64,000 nucleotides of DNA from NCBI RefSeq assembly GCF_041200145.1, contig NZ_CP165734.1, positions 558,001 to 622,000 of the forward strand, in the 5' to 3' direction. A program made the position numbers and the translations under genes. Below are positions 54,546-62,031 of this stretch, piece by piece. Under the pieces are notes generated by a model. That model saw only the letters and a list, made by a program, of their open reading frames with translations. It did no database searches and had not been told where the DNA came from. Each line of letters starts with the position of its first letter. The first letter of the stretch is position 1. Source of the DNA: Bradyrhizobium sp. LLZ17 (GTDB lineage Bacteria; Pseudomonadota; Alphaproteobacteria; Rhizobiales; Xanthobacteraceae).

Positions 54546-55172
54546 ATGATCGACCACACCACGCTAATCACCTACATCCTCATCGTCCTCGGCTTTGTCT
54601 TCATTCCAGGTCCGGCGACACTGCTCACCATGGCGCGTGCCGCCAGCTCGGGAACCAAGGTCGGCATCGCGACGGGCGCGGGGATTGCGGCTGGTGACGT
54701 GGTCCACACCACCATGGCGATCGTCGGCCTCTCTGCGATCATCGCAACTTCGGCGCTCCTGTTCAGCGCCGTCAAATATGCGGGCGCAGGCTTCCTGATC
54801 TATCTCGGCATTCGCGCCATGCTCGACAAGACGCCGCTTGAGGTGAATGGCGGCGCGCCCGCGATCAGCGCAGCGCGGGCATTCCGGCAGGCCGTGTTGA
54901 CCGAGGTTCTTAATCCGAAGACCGCGCTGTTCTTCCTTGCGTTCCTGCCACAGTTCGTCCGGCCGGAACACGGCTCGATGACGCTGCAGCTCGCGCTGCT
55001 CGGCGCTGTCTTCGTGTTGCTCGGCCTCGTCAGCACGGTGGTGTTCGCCGTCGGCGCCGGCCGTCTTGGCAATTTGCTACGTCGCCATCCAGCCGTCGTG
55101 AAATGGCAGGGCAAGGTGGTCGGGACCATCTACTGCGCGATTGGCGTGCGGCTGGCTTTGCAGGAGCGCTGA
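54546..55172 (+). CDS. LysE/RhtB-family amino acid exporter
   Basis: A 208-residue, six-helix inner-membrane exporter. Hallmarks: VLGFVFIPGPATLLTMARAA (family GPxxxxV/T motif), SSGTKVGIATGAGIAAGDVV, YAGAGFLIYLGIRAML, RQAVLTEVLNPKTALFFLAF (the NPK motif) and LPQFVRPEHGS. It probably exports an amino acid or homoserine lactone-like compound. Start at 54546; an earlier in-frame start would add a hydrophilic leader. No neighbouring regulator of the LysG type. Confidence 0.9.
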   Translation: MIDHTTLITYILIVLGFVFIPGPATLLTMARAASSGTKVGIATGAGIAAGDVVHTTMAIVGLSAIIATSALLFSAVKYAGAGFLIYLGIRAMLDKTPLEVNGGAPAISAARAFRQAVLTEVLNPKTALFFLAFLPQFVRPEHGSMTLQLALLGAVFVLLGLVSTVVFAVGAGRLGNLLRRHPAVVKWQGKVVGTIYCAIGVRLALQER

Positions 55173-55205
55173 GGCGTGGGGCGGATCAGCAATTCTTCAG
55201 TCGCT

Positions 55206-55261
55206 CTCGTGTCCCGGACGCGGTGCAGCGCGTAGCGCTGCTCCGCAGGGCCGGGACCCAG
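55206..55261 (+). repeat. 56-bp palindromic repeat, copy A
   Basis: It begins CTCGTGTCCCGGACGCGGTG and ends CCGGGACCCAG, abutting the stop of the GIY-YIG gene. It is internally palindromic and is present in inverted orientation at 55626-55681, at roughly 46 of 56 matches by eye. Confidence 0.8.
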
Positions 55262-55564
55262 TCACGTCGCCAACGTATTCAGTTCGTCCGTAAGATCGCG
55301 CCAATCCGGATTGAGTTCTTCGATCAGCTTGAGCTTCCACGCGCGTCGCCAACGCTTCAGCGAATGTTCGCGTGAGCGTGCCTCGAGTACGGACTCGAAG
55401 GTTTCGAAGTAGACAAGCAAGGTCACGCCATATTTCTGCGTGAAGCCGGGTACGAGTTTGGCCTTATGCTCGGTCATTCGCCGAGTAAGGTCATTGGTAA
55501 CTCCGACATAAAGAGTTCCGTTTCGTTTGCTCGCAAGGATGTAAACGAAAAAGGACATGTACAC
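55262..55564 (-). CDS. small GIY-YIG nuclease-family protein
   Basis: A 100-residue stand-alone GIY-YIG domain. The first strand pair FVYILASKRNGTLYVGVTND corresponds to the GIY...YIG signature (YIL...YVG), followed by LTRRMTEHK with the conserved Arg and His, and later EARSREHSLKRWRRAWKLKL with the catalytic-type Glu and ELNPDWRDL at the end. Start at 55564 or 55558. Such single-domain proteins (YhbQ-like) are plausible structure-specific nucleases of unknown role. The gene sits exactly between two inverted copies of a 56-bp repeat, which is unlikely to be accidental. Confidence 0.9.
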   Translation of the reverse strand: MYMSFFVYILASKRNGTLYVGVTNDLTRRMTEHKAKLVPGFTQKYGVTLLVYFETFESVLEARSREHSLKRWRRAWKLKLIEELNPDWRDLTDELNTLAT

Positions 55565-55625
55565 GCAATCGCTGGTTATATACGTCCCGACTTAAGATTG
55601 CATATTTGAACGGCGTCGCCAAGTG

Positions 55626-55681
55626 CTGGGTCCCGGCTCTGCGGAGCGTCACTTCGTGCCGCACCGCGTCCGGGACGCGAG
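55626..55681 (-). repeat. 56-bp palindromic repeat, copy B (inverted)
   Basis: Reverse complement of copy A with about ten differences. A third partial copy (CTGCGCAGAGCCGAGACCCAG in plus orientation) lies at 55733-55753. Confidence 0.8.
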
Positions 55682-55769
55682 ATCGCATTTCCCGGCGTCT
55701 ATATTCCGTCGTGGCGAGATGCGTGAGCGTTGCTGCGCAGAGCCGAGACCCAGGAATTGCGAACTCCGC

Positions 55770-56948
55770 TTACCCCTTCGCGCAATGCGCGATCAGCTTC
55801 TCCACGAACACCGCGCATTTCTCCAGCTCCGCCATCTCGACGAACTCGTCCGGTGTATGCGCCTGGGCGATGGCGCCGGGGCCGATCACCACTGAGGGGA
55901 TATCAGCCATGCTGGCGAACAGGCTCGCCTCGGTGCCGAAGGCGACCTTGGCGTGGTCGTTGCGCCCCGCGAGGCTCTTGGCCAGCGTGACGATCGCGGC
56001 ATCCGCCGCGGTGTCGAGAGCGGGATAGTCGAGGATCTCCTCGAAATCGATGCCGCACTCCGGATGTCGCGCCTTAATTGCCGGTTCGATCTCGGCCTTG
56101 GCCCAGGCGACGATCGCATCCGTCACCTCCCTGGACTCGGTGATGCCGATGCCGCGGCATTCGAAATCCACGGTACAGGTGTCGGGCACGATGTTCAGCG
56201 CCGCGCCGCCATGCACGATGCTGGTGAGCAGGGTCGAGTGCGGGACGTCGTAGAGGCTGTCGGTTGATTTGGTGGCCGCAAGTTGCACCGCGCGCCGGCG
56301 GATCTCGACGATCAACTCGGCGGCATATTCGATCGCGTTGACGCCGTCAGGCGCGATCGAGGAGTGGCGGGCGAGGCCCCTGAATGTCGCGCGGACGCCG
56401 TGCTTGCCCTTGTGGCCGATGATGACCTTCATCTCGGTCGGCTCGCCGATGAAGGCGCCGAGCGGCTTGATCGGCTTCTTCGCGACCTCGCGCAGCATCG
56501 GCCGCACGCCGACGCAGCCGATCTCCTCGTCATAGGAGATCGCGAGATGAATTGGCGTTTTGAGCTTCGCTTGCAGCATCTCCGGCACCATCGCGAGGCA
56601 CACGGCCACAAAGCCCTTCATGTCGGTGGTGCCGCGGCCGTAGAGCTTGCCGTCGCGCTCGACCAGCTTGAACGGATCATGGCTCCAATCCTGGCCCACG
56701 ACCGGCACGACGTCGGTATGGCCTGACAGCACCATGCCCGGCCGATCTTCGGGGCCGATCGTGACCCACAGCGAGGCCTTTTCCCCAGTCGCGTCGGTGA
56801 TGCGCTCGCTCTTGACGCCGAGCGCGGCGAGGTAGCTTTCGATATGCGCGATCAGGGGCAGGTTGCTGCGGTCGCTGATGGTGTCGAAGCCGACAAGGTC
56901 GGCGAGGAGATTGCGGATACGGTCGGGTCTTGAGCTTGGCATTGTCAC
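55770..56948 (-). CDS. argE: acetylornithine deacetylase (M20 family)
   Basis: A 392-residue cytoplasmic metalloamidase that releases acetate from N-acetylornithine in arginine synthesis. Metal and catalytic motifs: MVLSGHTDVVPVVGQDW (His77, catalytic Asp79), GRGTTDMKGFVAVCLAM (Asp109), SYDEEIGCVGVRPML (catalytic Glu141, metal Glu142), GEPTEMKVIIGHKGKHG and GTEASLFASMADIPSVVIGP. Matches ArgE better than DapE or carboxypeptidase relatives. Start GTG at 56948 or ATG at 56942. A roughly 1-kb repeat-rich region lies upstream. Confidence 0.88.
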   Translation of the reverse strand: MTMPSSRPDRIRNLLADLVGFDTISDRSNLPLIAHIESYLAALGVKSERITDATGEKASLWVTIGPEDRPGMVLSGHTDVVPVVGQDWSHDPFKLVERDGKLYGRGTTDMKGFVAVCLAMVPEMLQAKLKTPIHLAISYDEEIGCVGVRPMLREVAKKPIKPLGAFIGEPTEMKVIIGHKGKHGVRATFRGLARHSSIAPDGVNAIEYAAELIVEIRRRAVQLAATKSTDSLYDVPHSTLLTSIVHGGAALNIVPDTCTVDFECRGIGITESREVTDAIVAWAKAEIEPAIKARHPECGIDFEEILDYPALDTAADAAIVTLAKSLAGRNDHAKVAFGTEASLFASMADIPSVVIGPGAIAQAHTPDEFVEMAELEKCAVFVEKLIAHCAKG

Positions 56949-57030
56949 TTCTTGTCAGGAATTGCAGAGGATAGGTCGCTTGCATGAACCATACCAAGGC
57001 AGTAGCTGGTCGGGCAAATCAACATCTCAA

Positions 57031-57137
57031 GCGTCATTCCGGGGCGATGCGCAGCATCAAGCCCGGAATCCATTGGCCCGCATCATCTGCTGCGAAATGG
57101 ATTCCGGCTTCGCGCCTTCGTCGTACCCCGGAATGAC
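57031..57137. repeat. REP-like palindrome (CGTCATTCCGG core), long form
   Basis: CGTCATTCCGGGG at 57031 is mirrored by CCCCGGAATGACG ending at 57137. Inner arms GGAATCCATT / AATGGATTCC form a second stem. A nested bradyrhizobial intergenic repeat. Confidence 0.8.
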
Positions 57138-57791
57138 GACGGATGCTACCGGCCCTTGCGTTGCCCGACGGGCAAAACACCCAGGCTGCTGGTCAACCCG
57201 TGCCGTCGAAAATATTCCACTTTACCGAAATTCGGAAATGGCGTATCTGTCGCCGCAACCCGGCCCAAGGAAGAGGGGCGATCGCGATCGTCACGACGCG
57301 GGCCGGGCGGCGGTGGACGTGGGTCACATCGGCGCGAAGGGTTTTGCAGGGCGGGCGGCCGTGAGCAAAACCGTCGCGCGCACGACCGGTGTGGTTCGCG
57401 TACGGCAAAATCGTGTGGTCCTGGCGCCCGGGGTCTGTGCGCCAAGTCTTGCGGTGATGTGTGTGGCCCGACCGGGCAGGCACATCAGTCAGCCGTGAGG
57501 CGACGGGGGCAATAGTGCATCGCTCCCCGGGGAGAGCGCGACATAAGCCGTCAAACCACTGCGCAGGGAAGGCCGTGTGTTGGGCTTCACCTGTATGCCG
57601 CTGTGCAGATTTCTTACCGCAACTTCGCACAGTGGACCGCGGGTGCCAGCCGGCACCCGGTCTTCCCTGCGCCCTCTTTCGTTTGGGGGTGACGGCGACG
57701 AGCAAAACTCGGGCGAACAGGCCGCGAGGATGCGAAGGTGTGTCTGCAATTGAAATGCGAATTGAAGCAGCGACAATGTCACCCACATTCC
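57138..57791. other. 650-bp non-coding region resembling a dispersed bradyrhizobial repeat
   Basis: No conserved protein is encoded, although a 197-codon minus-strand frame exists. The words GCCCGACGGGCAAA and CCGCGGGTGCCAGCCGGCAC are, to my memory, common in many copies in Bradyrhizobium/Rhodopseudomonas intergenic DNA and are often mis-annotated as hypothetical proteins. I have not been able to verify that here. Confidence 0.45.
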
Positions 57792-57869
57792 GTCATTGCG
57801 AGCGCAGCGAAGCAATCCAGAATCCCTCCGCGGAGACGGTCTGGATTGCTTCGCTACGCTCGCAATGAC
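57792..57869. repeat. 78-bp near-perfect palindrome (GTCATTGCGAGCG core)
   Basis: Left arm GTCATTGCGAGCGCAGCGAA and on to CCAG is mirrored by CTGG...TTCGCTACGCTCGCAATGAC with a single mismatch over about 29 bp. The loop is AATCCCTCCGCGGAGACGGT. A typical REP/BIME-like element; it would form a strong hairpin in RNA or single-stranded DNA. Confidence 0.85.
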
Positions 57870-57947
57870 GATGTTGAAGCAGTTGGGCGCAGAAACCGCG
57901 GTCGCGTGCACCGGACGCAGCACGCGTCGGGGACACGAGAGCCCCTG

Positions 57948-58733
57948 CTAAACCGGCTTCCCCGCATACGGCATCGACGCCGTCAGCCCGCCGTCCACCG
58001 GGAATGCCTGGCCGTTGACATACGACGCCTCGTCGCTGGCCAGGAACAAGCCCATGGCGGCGAGCTCGTGCGGCTGGCCGGGGCGCTTGAGTGGATTGAG
58101 CTGGCCGATCTTGTCGGCGGTGCCGCGCTCCTTGGCGCGATCGAAGATCGGCTTGGTCATGCCGGTTTCGATCAGGCCGGGGCAGACCGCGTTAATGCGC
58201 ACGCCGGTGCCGGAGAGCGAATAGGCGGTGGTCTGCACCAGCGAGATCACGCCGGCCTTGCTCGCGGCATAGGGATGACCGCTGGCGCCGGCCTTGAGAC
58301 CCGCGACGGATGCGGTCAGCACGATCGCGCCGGACTGTTGCTTCACCATGTGCGGCATTGCATGCTTCACCGCGAGGAACGGGCCGATCAGATTGATCCG
58401 CAAAACTTCCTGCCATTGCTCGACGGTCTGCTCTCCGAGCGGCACCAGCCCGCCGCTCACGCCGGCATTGGCCCAGATCACGTCGAGCCGGCCATGCGTC
58501 GTCACCGCCTTTTCGATCACGGCGATGACGTCCGGCTCGGAGCCGGCATCCGCGACCATGGCTTCGGCGATGCCGCCGGCCTTTTTCACCTCGTCCACGG
58601 TCTCCTTCACCGCCTCGGTGCGATCGACCGCGATCAGCTTGGCGCCTTCTTTGGTGAACAGCAGCGCAGCCGCGCGGCCGATGCCGCTGCCGGCGCCGGT
58701 GATGATGACGGATTTGCCTTGCAGGCGGCCCAT
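57948..58733 (-). CDS. SDR-family NAD(P)-dependent oxidoreductase
   Basis: A 261-residue classical SDR. Motifs: SVIITGAGSGIGRAAALLFT (cofactor), VIWANAGVSGGLVPLGEQ (NAG), IVLTASVAGLKAGASGHPYA with the catalytic Ser, Tyr and Lys of S-x12-Y-x3-K, VCPGLIETGMTKPIF and FPVDGGLTASM. The ATG at 58733 follows GAGGGAGAAA; an upstream in-frame ATG is not conserved. TTTCAAAC repeats lie about 50 bp upstream, shared with the tetR/acyl-CoA dehydrogenase promoter, so it may be co-regulated and reduce or oxidise a hydroxyacyl-CoA intermediate. Confidence 0.9.
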   Translation of the reverse strand: MGRLQGKSVIITGAGSGIGRAAALLFTKEGAKLIAVDRTEAVKETVDEVKKAGGIAEAMVADAGSEPDVIAVIEKAVTTHGRLDVIWANAGVSGGLVPLGEQTVEQWQEVLRINLIGPFLAVKHAMPHMVKQQSGAIVLTASVAGLKAGASGHPYAASKAGVISLVQTTAYSLSGTGVRINAVCPGLIETGMTKPIFDRAKERGTADKIGQLNPLKRPGQPHELAAMGLFLASDEASYVNGQAFPVDGGLTASMPYAGKPV

Positions 58734-58780
58734 GCGTTTCTCCCTCGTGCTGCTCGCGCGACGCTTGCCGCGCGATGGAA

Positions 58781-58800
58781 TTTCAAACAAGATTTCAAAC
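58781..58800. promoter_or_regulatory. TTTCAAAC direct repeat between SDR and phosphatase genes
   Basis: TTTCAAAC at 58781-58788 and 58793-58800, 12 bp apart, in the divergent promoter region. The same word forms the inverted repeat at 51874-51904 beside the TetR gene. Confidence 0.45.
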
Positions 58801-58867
58801 GGTAAAGTGTCTTGAGACACGTTCGCTACTGACGTACAGCGACATCACACCGGATGGAAGGGTTTCG

Positions 58868-59566
58868 ATGACAGCCGCAGACAAGCCGAATGTGGTCACG
58901 ACACGGTGGTGGTGGGTCCGCCACGCGCCGGTGCGCAACGACGGCGGCAACATCTACGGCCAGACCGACATCGCCTGCGATACCAGCGACACCTACGTGT
59001 TCAACGCTGTTGCCAAGGTGCTGCCGCGCAATGCGGTGTGGTATTCGAGCAACCTGATGCGCACGCACCAGACCGCGGAAGCGATCTGGGCGGCCGGCTT
59101 TCCGAGGCCGGCGACGATGACGTGGGAAGCGGACCTCGCCGAACAGAATCTCGGCCGATGGCAGGGCATGAACCGCGCCGCATTCATCGCAAGCCGCCCG
59201 GTGGGCTCGAGCTGGTTTGCCGACATCAACGAGCCCGCGCCCGGTGGCGAGAGTTTCATGGATCTCTACAACCGCACCCGCCGCACCGTCGAGCGCATCA
59301 ACCATGATGCCGCCGGTCGGGACGTCATCGCGGTCGCGCATGGCGGCACGATCAAGGCCGCGCTGGGATTGGCGCTCGATGGCCAGCTCGAGAAGGCGCT
59401 GTCGTTCGACATCGACAATTGCTCGATCACGAGGCTGGACTATTTTGCAAGTTCCGAGCGCTCGGTCTGGCGACTGCCGATGGTGAACCAGCAGCCGTGG
59501 ATCGCGGACGATGCGCATGCGGAGATGCATCAGCTCGCAGGACCGGAAGTCAAGAAGCTCGCCTGA
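58868..59566 (+). CDS. histidine phosphatase family protein
   Basis: A 232-residue enzyme of the phosphoglycerate-mutase-like superfamily. The phosphohistidine motif is WWWVRHAPVRND (RHA in place of RHG), then SSNLMRTHQTAEAIWAAGFP, the acid AEQNLGRWQGM, and the second His in VIAVAHGGTIKAALGLAL. Related proteins dephosphorylate sugars, alpha-ribazole phosphate or small metabolites. Divergent from the SDR and followed by another SDR. In an ACAD10/11-like pathway a phosphatase could be relevant, but that is speculation. Start at 58868. Confidence 0.88.
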   Translation: MTAADKPNVVTTRWWWVRHAPVRNDGGNIYGQTDIACDTSDTYVFNAVAKVLPRNAVWYSSNLMRTHQTAEAIWAAGFPRPATMTWEADLAEQNLGRWQGMNRAAFIASRPVGSSWFADINEPAPGGESFMDLYNRTRRTVERINHDAAGRDVIAVAHGGTIKAALGLALDGQLEKALSFDIDNCSITRLDYFASSERSVWRLPMVNQQPWIADDAHAEMHQLAGPEVKKLA

Positions 59567-59572
59567 GCGAGC

Positions 59573-59610
59573 TGTCATTCCGGGACGGTCCGCAGGACCG
59601 GGCCCGGAAT
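59573..59610. repeat. REP-like palindrome fragment
   Basis: TGTCATTCCGGGACGGTCCG ... CCCGGAAT; related to the CGTCATTCCGG elements. It lies between the phosphatase and the second SDR. Confidence 0.65.
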
Positions 59611-59705
59611 CTCGAGATCTCAGGTGCGCAATTGCGCACCATAGTTCGATGTTTTGCATCGCTGCGTAACGACAATGAACACGACAATTGATCTGGGAGA
59701 GAAAC

Positions 59706-60473
59706 ATGAACTTGTTCGACATGAAGGGCAAAGTCGCCGTCATCACAGGATCCACCCGGGGCATCGGGCTTGCGATTGCCGAGCGGATGGCCGAGCACGG
59801 CGCCAAGGTGGTGATCTCCTCGCGCAAGGCCGACGTCTGCGACCAGGTCGCCAAGGGGATCAACGACAAGTTCGGGAAAGGCACGGCGGTGGCGATCGCC
59901 GCCAACATCTCGTCGAAGGAGAATCTGCAAAACCTCATCGACGAGAGCAACCGCGCCTTCGGCAAGATCGACGTGCTCGTCTGTAATGCAGCCTCGAACC
60001 CGTATTACGGTCCGCTCGCCGGCATCTCCGATGATCAGTTCAGGAAAATCCTCGACAACAACATCGTCGCCAATAACTGGCTGATCTCGATGGTGGTGCC
60101 GCAGATGATCGAGCGCAAGGACGGCTCGATCATCATCGTGTCCTCGATCGGCGGCCTCAAGGGCTCGACCATTCTCGGCGCCTACGCGATCTCCAAGGCC
60201 GCCGACATGCAGCTCGCGCGTAACCTGGCGTGCGAATATGGCCCGCACAATATCCGCGTGAACTGCATCGCGCCCGGCCTGATCAAGACCGATTTCGCCA
60301 AGGCGCTATGGGACAACCCGGAGAACCTGAAAGCTTCCACCGCGCGCTCGCCGCTGTTGCGCATCGGCATTCCGGACGAGATCGCCGGCGCAGCCGTGTT
60401 CCTCGGCTCGAAGGCCGGCGACTTCATGACCGGCCAGACCATGGTGATCGACGGCGGCGCGACGATTAGTTGA
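59706..60473 (+). CDS. SDR-family oxidoreductase (3-oxoacyl-type)
   Basis: A 255-residue SDR. Motifs: VAVITGSTRGIGLAIAERMA, VLVCNAASNPYYGPLAGISD, IIIVSSIGGLKGSTILGAYA with Ser and Tyr, then ISKAADMQLARNLACEYGPH with Lys, IRVNCIAPGLIKTDFAKALW and GQTMVIDGGATIS. The start at 59706 follows GGGAGAGAAAC. This group reduces or oxidises 3-oxoacyl or carbonyl substrates with NAD(P)(H). With the other SDR, kinase and dehydrogenase it makes up an acyl-modification set. Substrate unknown. Confidence 0.9.
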   Translation: MNLFDMKGKVAVITGSTRGIGLAIAERMAEHGAKVVISSRKADVCDQVAKGINDKFGKGTAVAIAANISSKENLQNLIDESNRAFGKIDVLVCNAASNPYYGPLAGISDDQFRKILDNNIVANNWLISMVVPQMIERKDGSIIIVSSIGGLKGSTILGAYAISKAADMQLARNLACEYGPHNIRVNCIAPGLIKTDFAKALWDNPENLKASTARSPLLRIGIPDEIAGAAVFLGSKAGDFMTGQTMVIDGGATIS

Positions 60474-60483
60474 GGCGATAGAG

Positions 60484-60562
60484 CGTCATCCCGGGGCGCG
60501 CTTAGCGTGAACCCGGGATCTCGAGATTCCGGGCTCGGTTCTGCGGACCGCCCCGGAATGAC
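60484..60562. repeat. REP-like palindrome (CGTCATCCCGGGGC / GCCCCGGAATGAC)
   Basis: Ends are inverted; the centre GATCTCGAGATTCCGGG is palindromic and resembles the sequence following the 59573 copy. It lies between the convergent SDR and serine hydrolase genes. Confidence 0.7.
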
Positions 60563-60570
60563 CCTTCGGG

Positions 60571-61794
60571 TCAATCCACCGCCGCGTAAACCAGATCGCG
60601 CACCAGCGTGCGCGTGTAGTCGCGCTGGCCCGGGCCCTGGCTCATGAACACGACGAACAGGTCCTCTTTCGGATCGATCCAGAAGAACGTGCCCGCGATG
60701 CCGCTCCAGAAATACTGGCCGACGCTGCCGGGGAACGGGGCGATGCCGGCGTCACGGCGCACGGCGAAGCCGAGGCCAAAACCGTGGCCGGGCGACAGAA
60801 GCGTGCCGTTGGTCACCACGTGAGGTCCGAGGTGATCGGACGCCATCAGCTCCAGCGTCTTGCGGCCGATGATCCGGTTGCCGTCGAGAGCCCCGCCATT
60901 GCGCAGCATCAGCGCGAAGCGGGCGTAGTCCATGGTGGTCGAAACCAGCCCGCCGCCGCCGGACTCCATCACGGGCTGCTCCAGCATGTTGAACAGCGCC
61001 ACCTTGTCGCCGGTCCAGGGGTCGGCGGCGAAGGGCTCGGCGAGGCGGCCGGCGTTGGCCTCGGCCGTCGCGAAACCGGTCTCGGCCATCTGGAGCGGCG
61101 CGAGGATGCGGTCGGTGAGGTAGGCGCCGAGCGATTTGCCGCTGATGACCTCGATGATGCGGCCGAGGATATCGGTGGAGCGGCTGTAGTTGAACTCGTC
61201 GCCGGGATGGCAGACGAGCGGAAAGCTCGCCACCAGCGCGGCATGCTCGGCATTGGTGATCTTGCGGCTGCGCACCCGCGAATCCTGGTAGAGCTTGTGG
61301 ACGGGGCCGTCGCCCTGGTGCTCGTAGGTCAGACCCGAAGTGTGGCGGAGCAGGTCCTGCACCGTCATCGGCCGCTTGGGCGGAACCAGCTCCAGCTTGC
61401 CGCCGCTGACCAGCCCGACCTTCTGGTCGGAGAATTCGGGGATGAATTTTGCGACGGCGTCGCTCAGGAGCAGGTGGCCGTCCTCGACCAGCGCCATGAT
61501 ACCCACCGACACGATCGGCTTGGTCATCGAGAAGAGCCGGAAGATCGAATCATGCGCCATCGGCGCCGTGCCCGACGGGCTCTGTTTGCCGATCGCCTCG
61601 AACCAGCCGACCTGGCCACGCCGGCCCACCAGCACGGTGACGCCGGGCACGGTTCCCTTGTCGATCTCGCGCTTGAACGCATCCGACATCGCCTGGAGGC
61701 GGGACCGCGACAGCCCCAGCGTCTCGGGCTTGGCCTCGGGCAAAGGCGGGGTTTTCGGCGCGATGGCGGCGTGAGGGGCGGCTGTGGCGGTCAT
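60571..61794 (-). CDS. serine hydrolase, class C beta-lactamase/esterase (EstB-like) fold
   Basis: A 407-residue protein. The nucleophile motif SMTK (Ser89, Lys92) sits in IFRLFSMTKPIVSVGIMALV, and the second motif is YSR in DEFNYSRSTDILGRII (Tyr as general base). The third region reads GQYFWSGIAGTFFW, W-x-G instead of the lactamase KTG, as in esterases and beta-lactamase-related hydrolases. No signal peptide, so probably cytoplasmic, cleaving a small ester or amide. The ATG at 61794 has GGGAG 5 nt before it; the GTG at 61800 is too close to the RBS. Complete. Confidence 0.9.
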   Translation of the reverse strand: MTATAAPHAAIAPKTPPLPEAKPETLGLSRSRLQAMSDAFKREIDKGTVPGVTVLVGRRGQVGWFEAIGKQSPSGTAPMAHDSIFRLFSMTKPIVSVGIMALVEDGHLLLSDAVAKFIPEFSDQKVGLVSGGKLELVPPKRPMTVQDLLRHTSGLTYEHQGDGPVHKLYQDSRVRSRKITNAEHAALVASFPLVCHPGDEFNYSRSTDILGRIIEVISGKSLGAYLTDRILAPLQMAETGFATAEANAGRLAEPFAADPWTGDKVALFNMLEQPVMESGGGGLVSTTMDYARFALMLRNGGALDGNRIIGRKTLELMASDHLGPHVVTNGTLLSPGHGFGLGFAVRRDAGIAPFPGSVGQYFWSGIAGTFFWIDPKEDLFVVFMSQGPGQRDYTRTLVRDLVYAAVD

Positions 61795-61955
61795 GTTCAC
61801 TCCCGGGGCACTTTATCCTTGGTAGCGAACTGTGGCCCAGAAGCCGCGGCACAGACAAGCGAGGCCGACGCGCTTCACCCTTGCAATCCGTCCTTGCAAT
61901 CCGGCCGCCCCTTGTGCTTGAAAGCGCCCTTGATCCGCGGCGACGCAGGGTCCGT

Positions 61956-62031
61956 AGGAGTGTAGCTCAATTGGTAGAGCACCGGTCTCCAAAACCGGGG
62001 GTCGCAGGTTCGAGCCCTGCCACTCCTGCCA
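61956..62031 (+). tRNA. tRNA-Trp (anticodon CCA)
   Basis: Acceptor AGGAGTG pairs with CACTCCT, discriminator G and encoded CCA at 62029-62031. The anticodon loop CTCCAAA gives CCA. The 13-mer TCAATGACTTAGC follows 7 nt downstream. Lower-GC accessory DNA begins right after. Confidence 0.97.

Noticed and set aside
57193..57786. 197-codon minus-strand frame in the repeat block
   Set aside because: Looks like the commonly mis-annotated product of a dispersed non-coding repeat; no RBS and no family.
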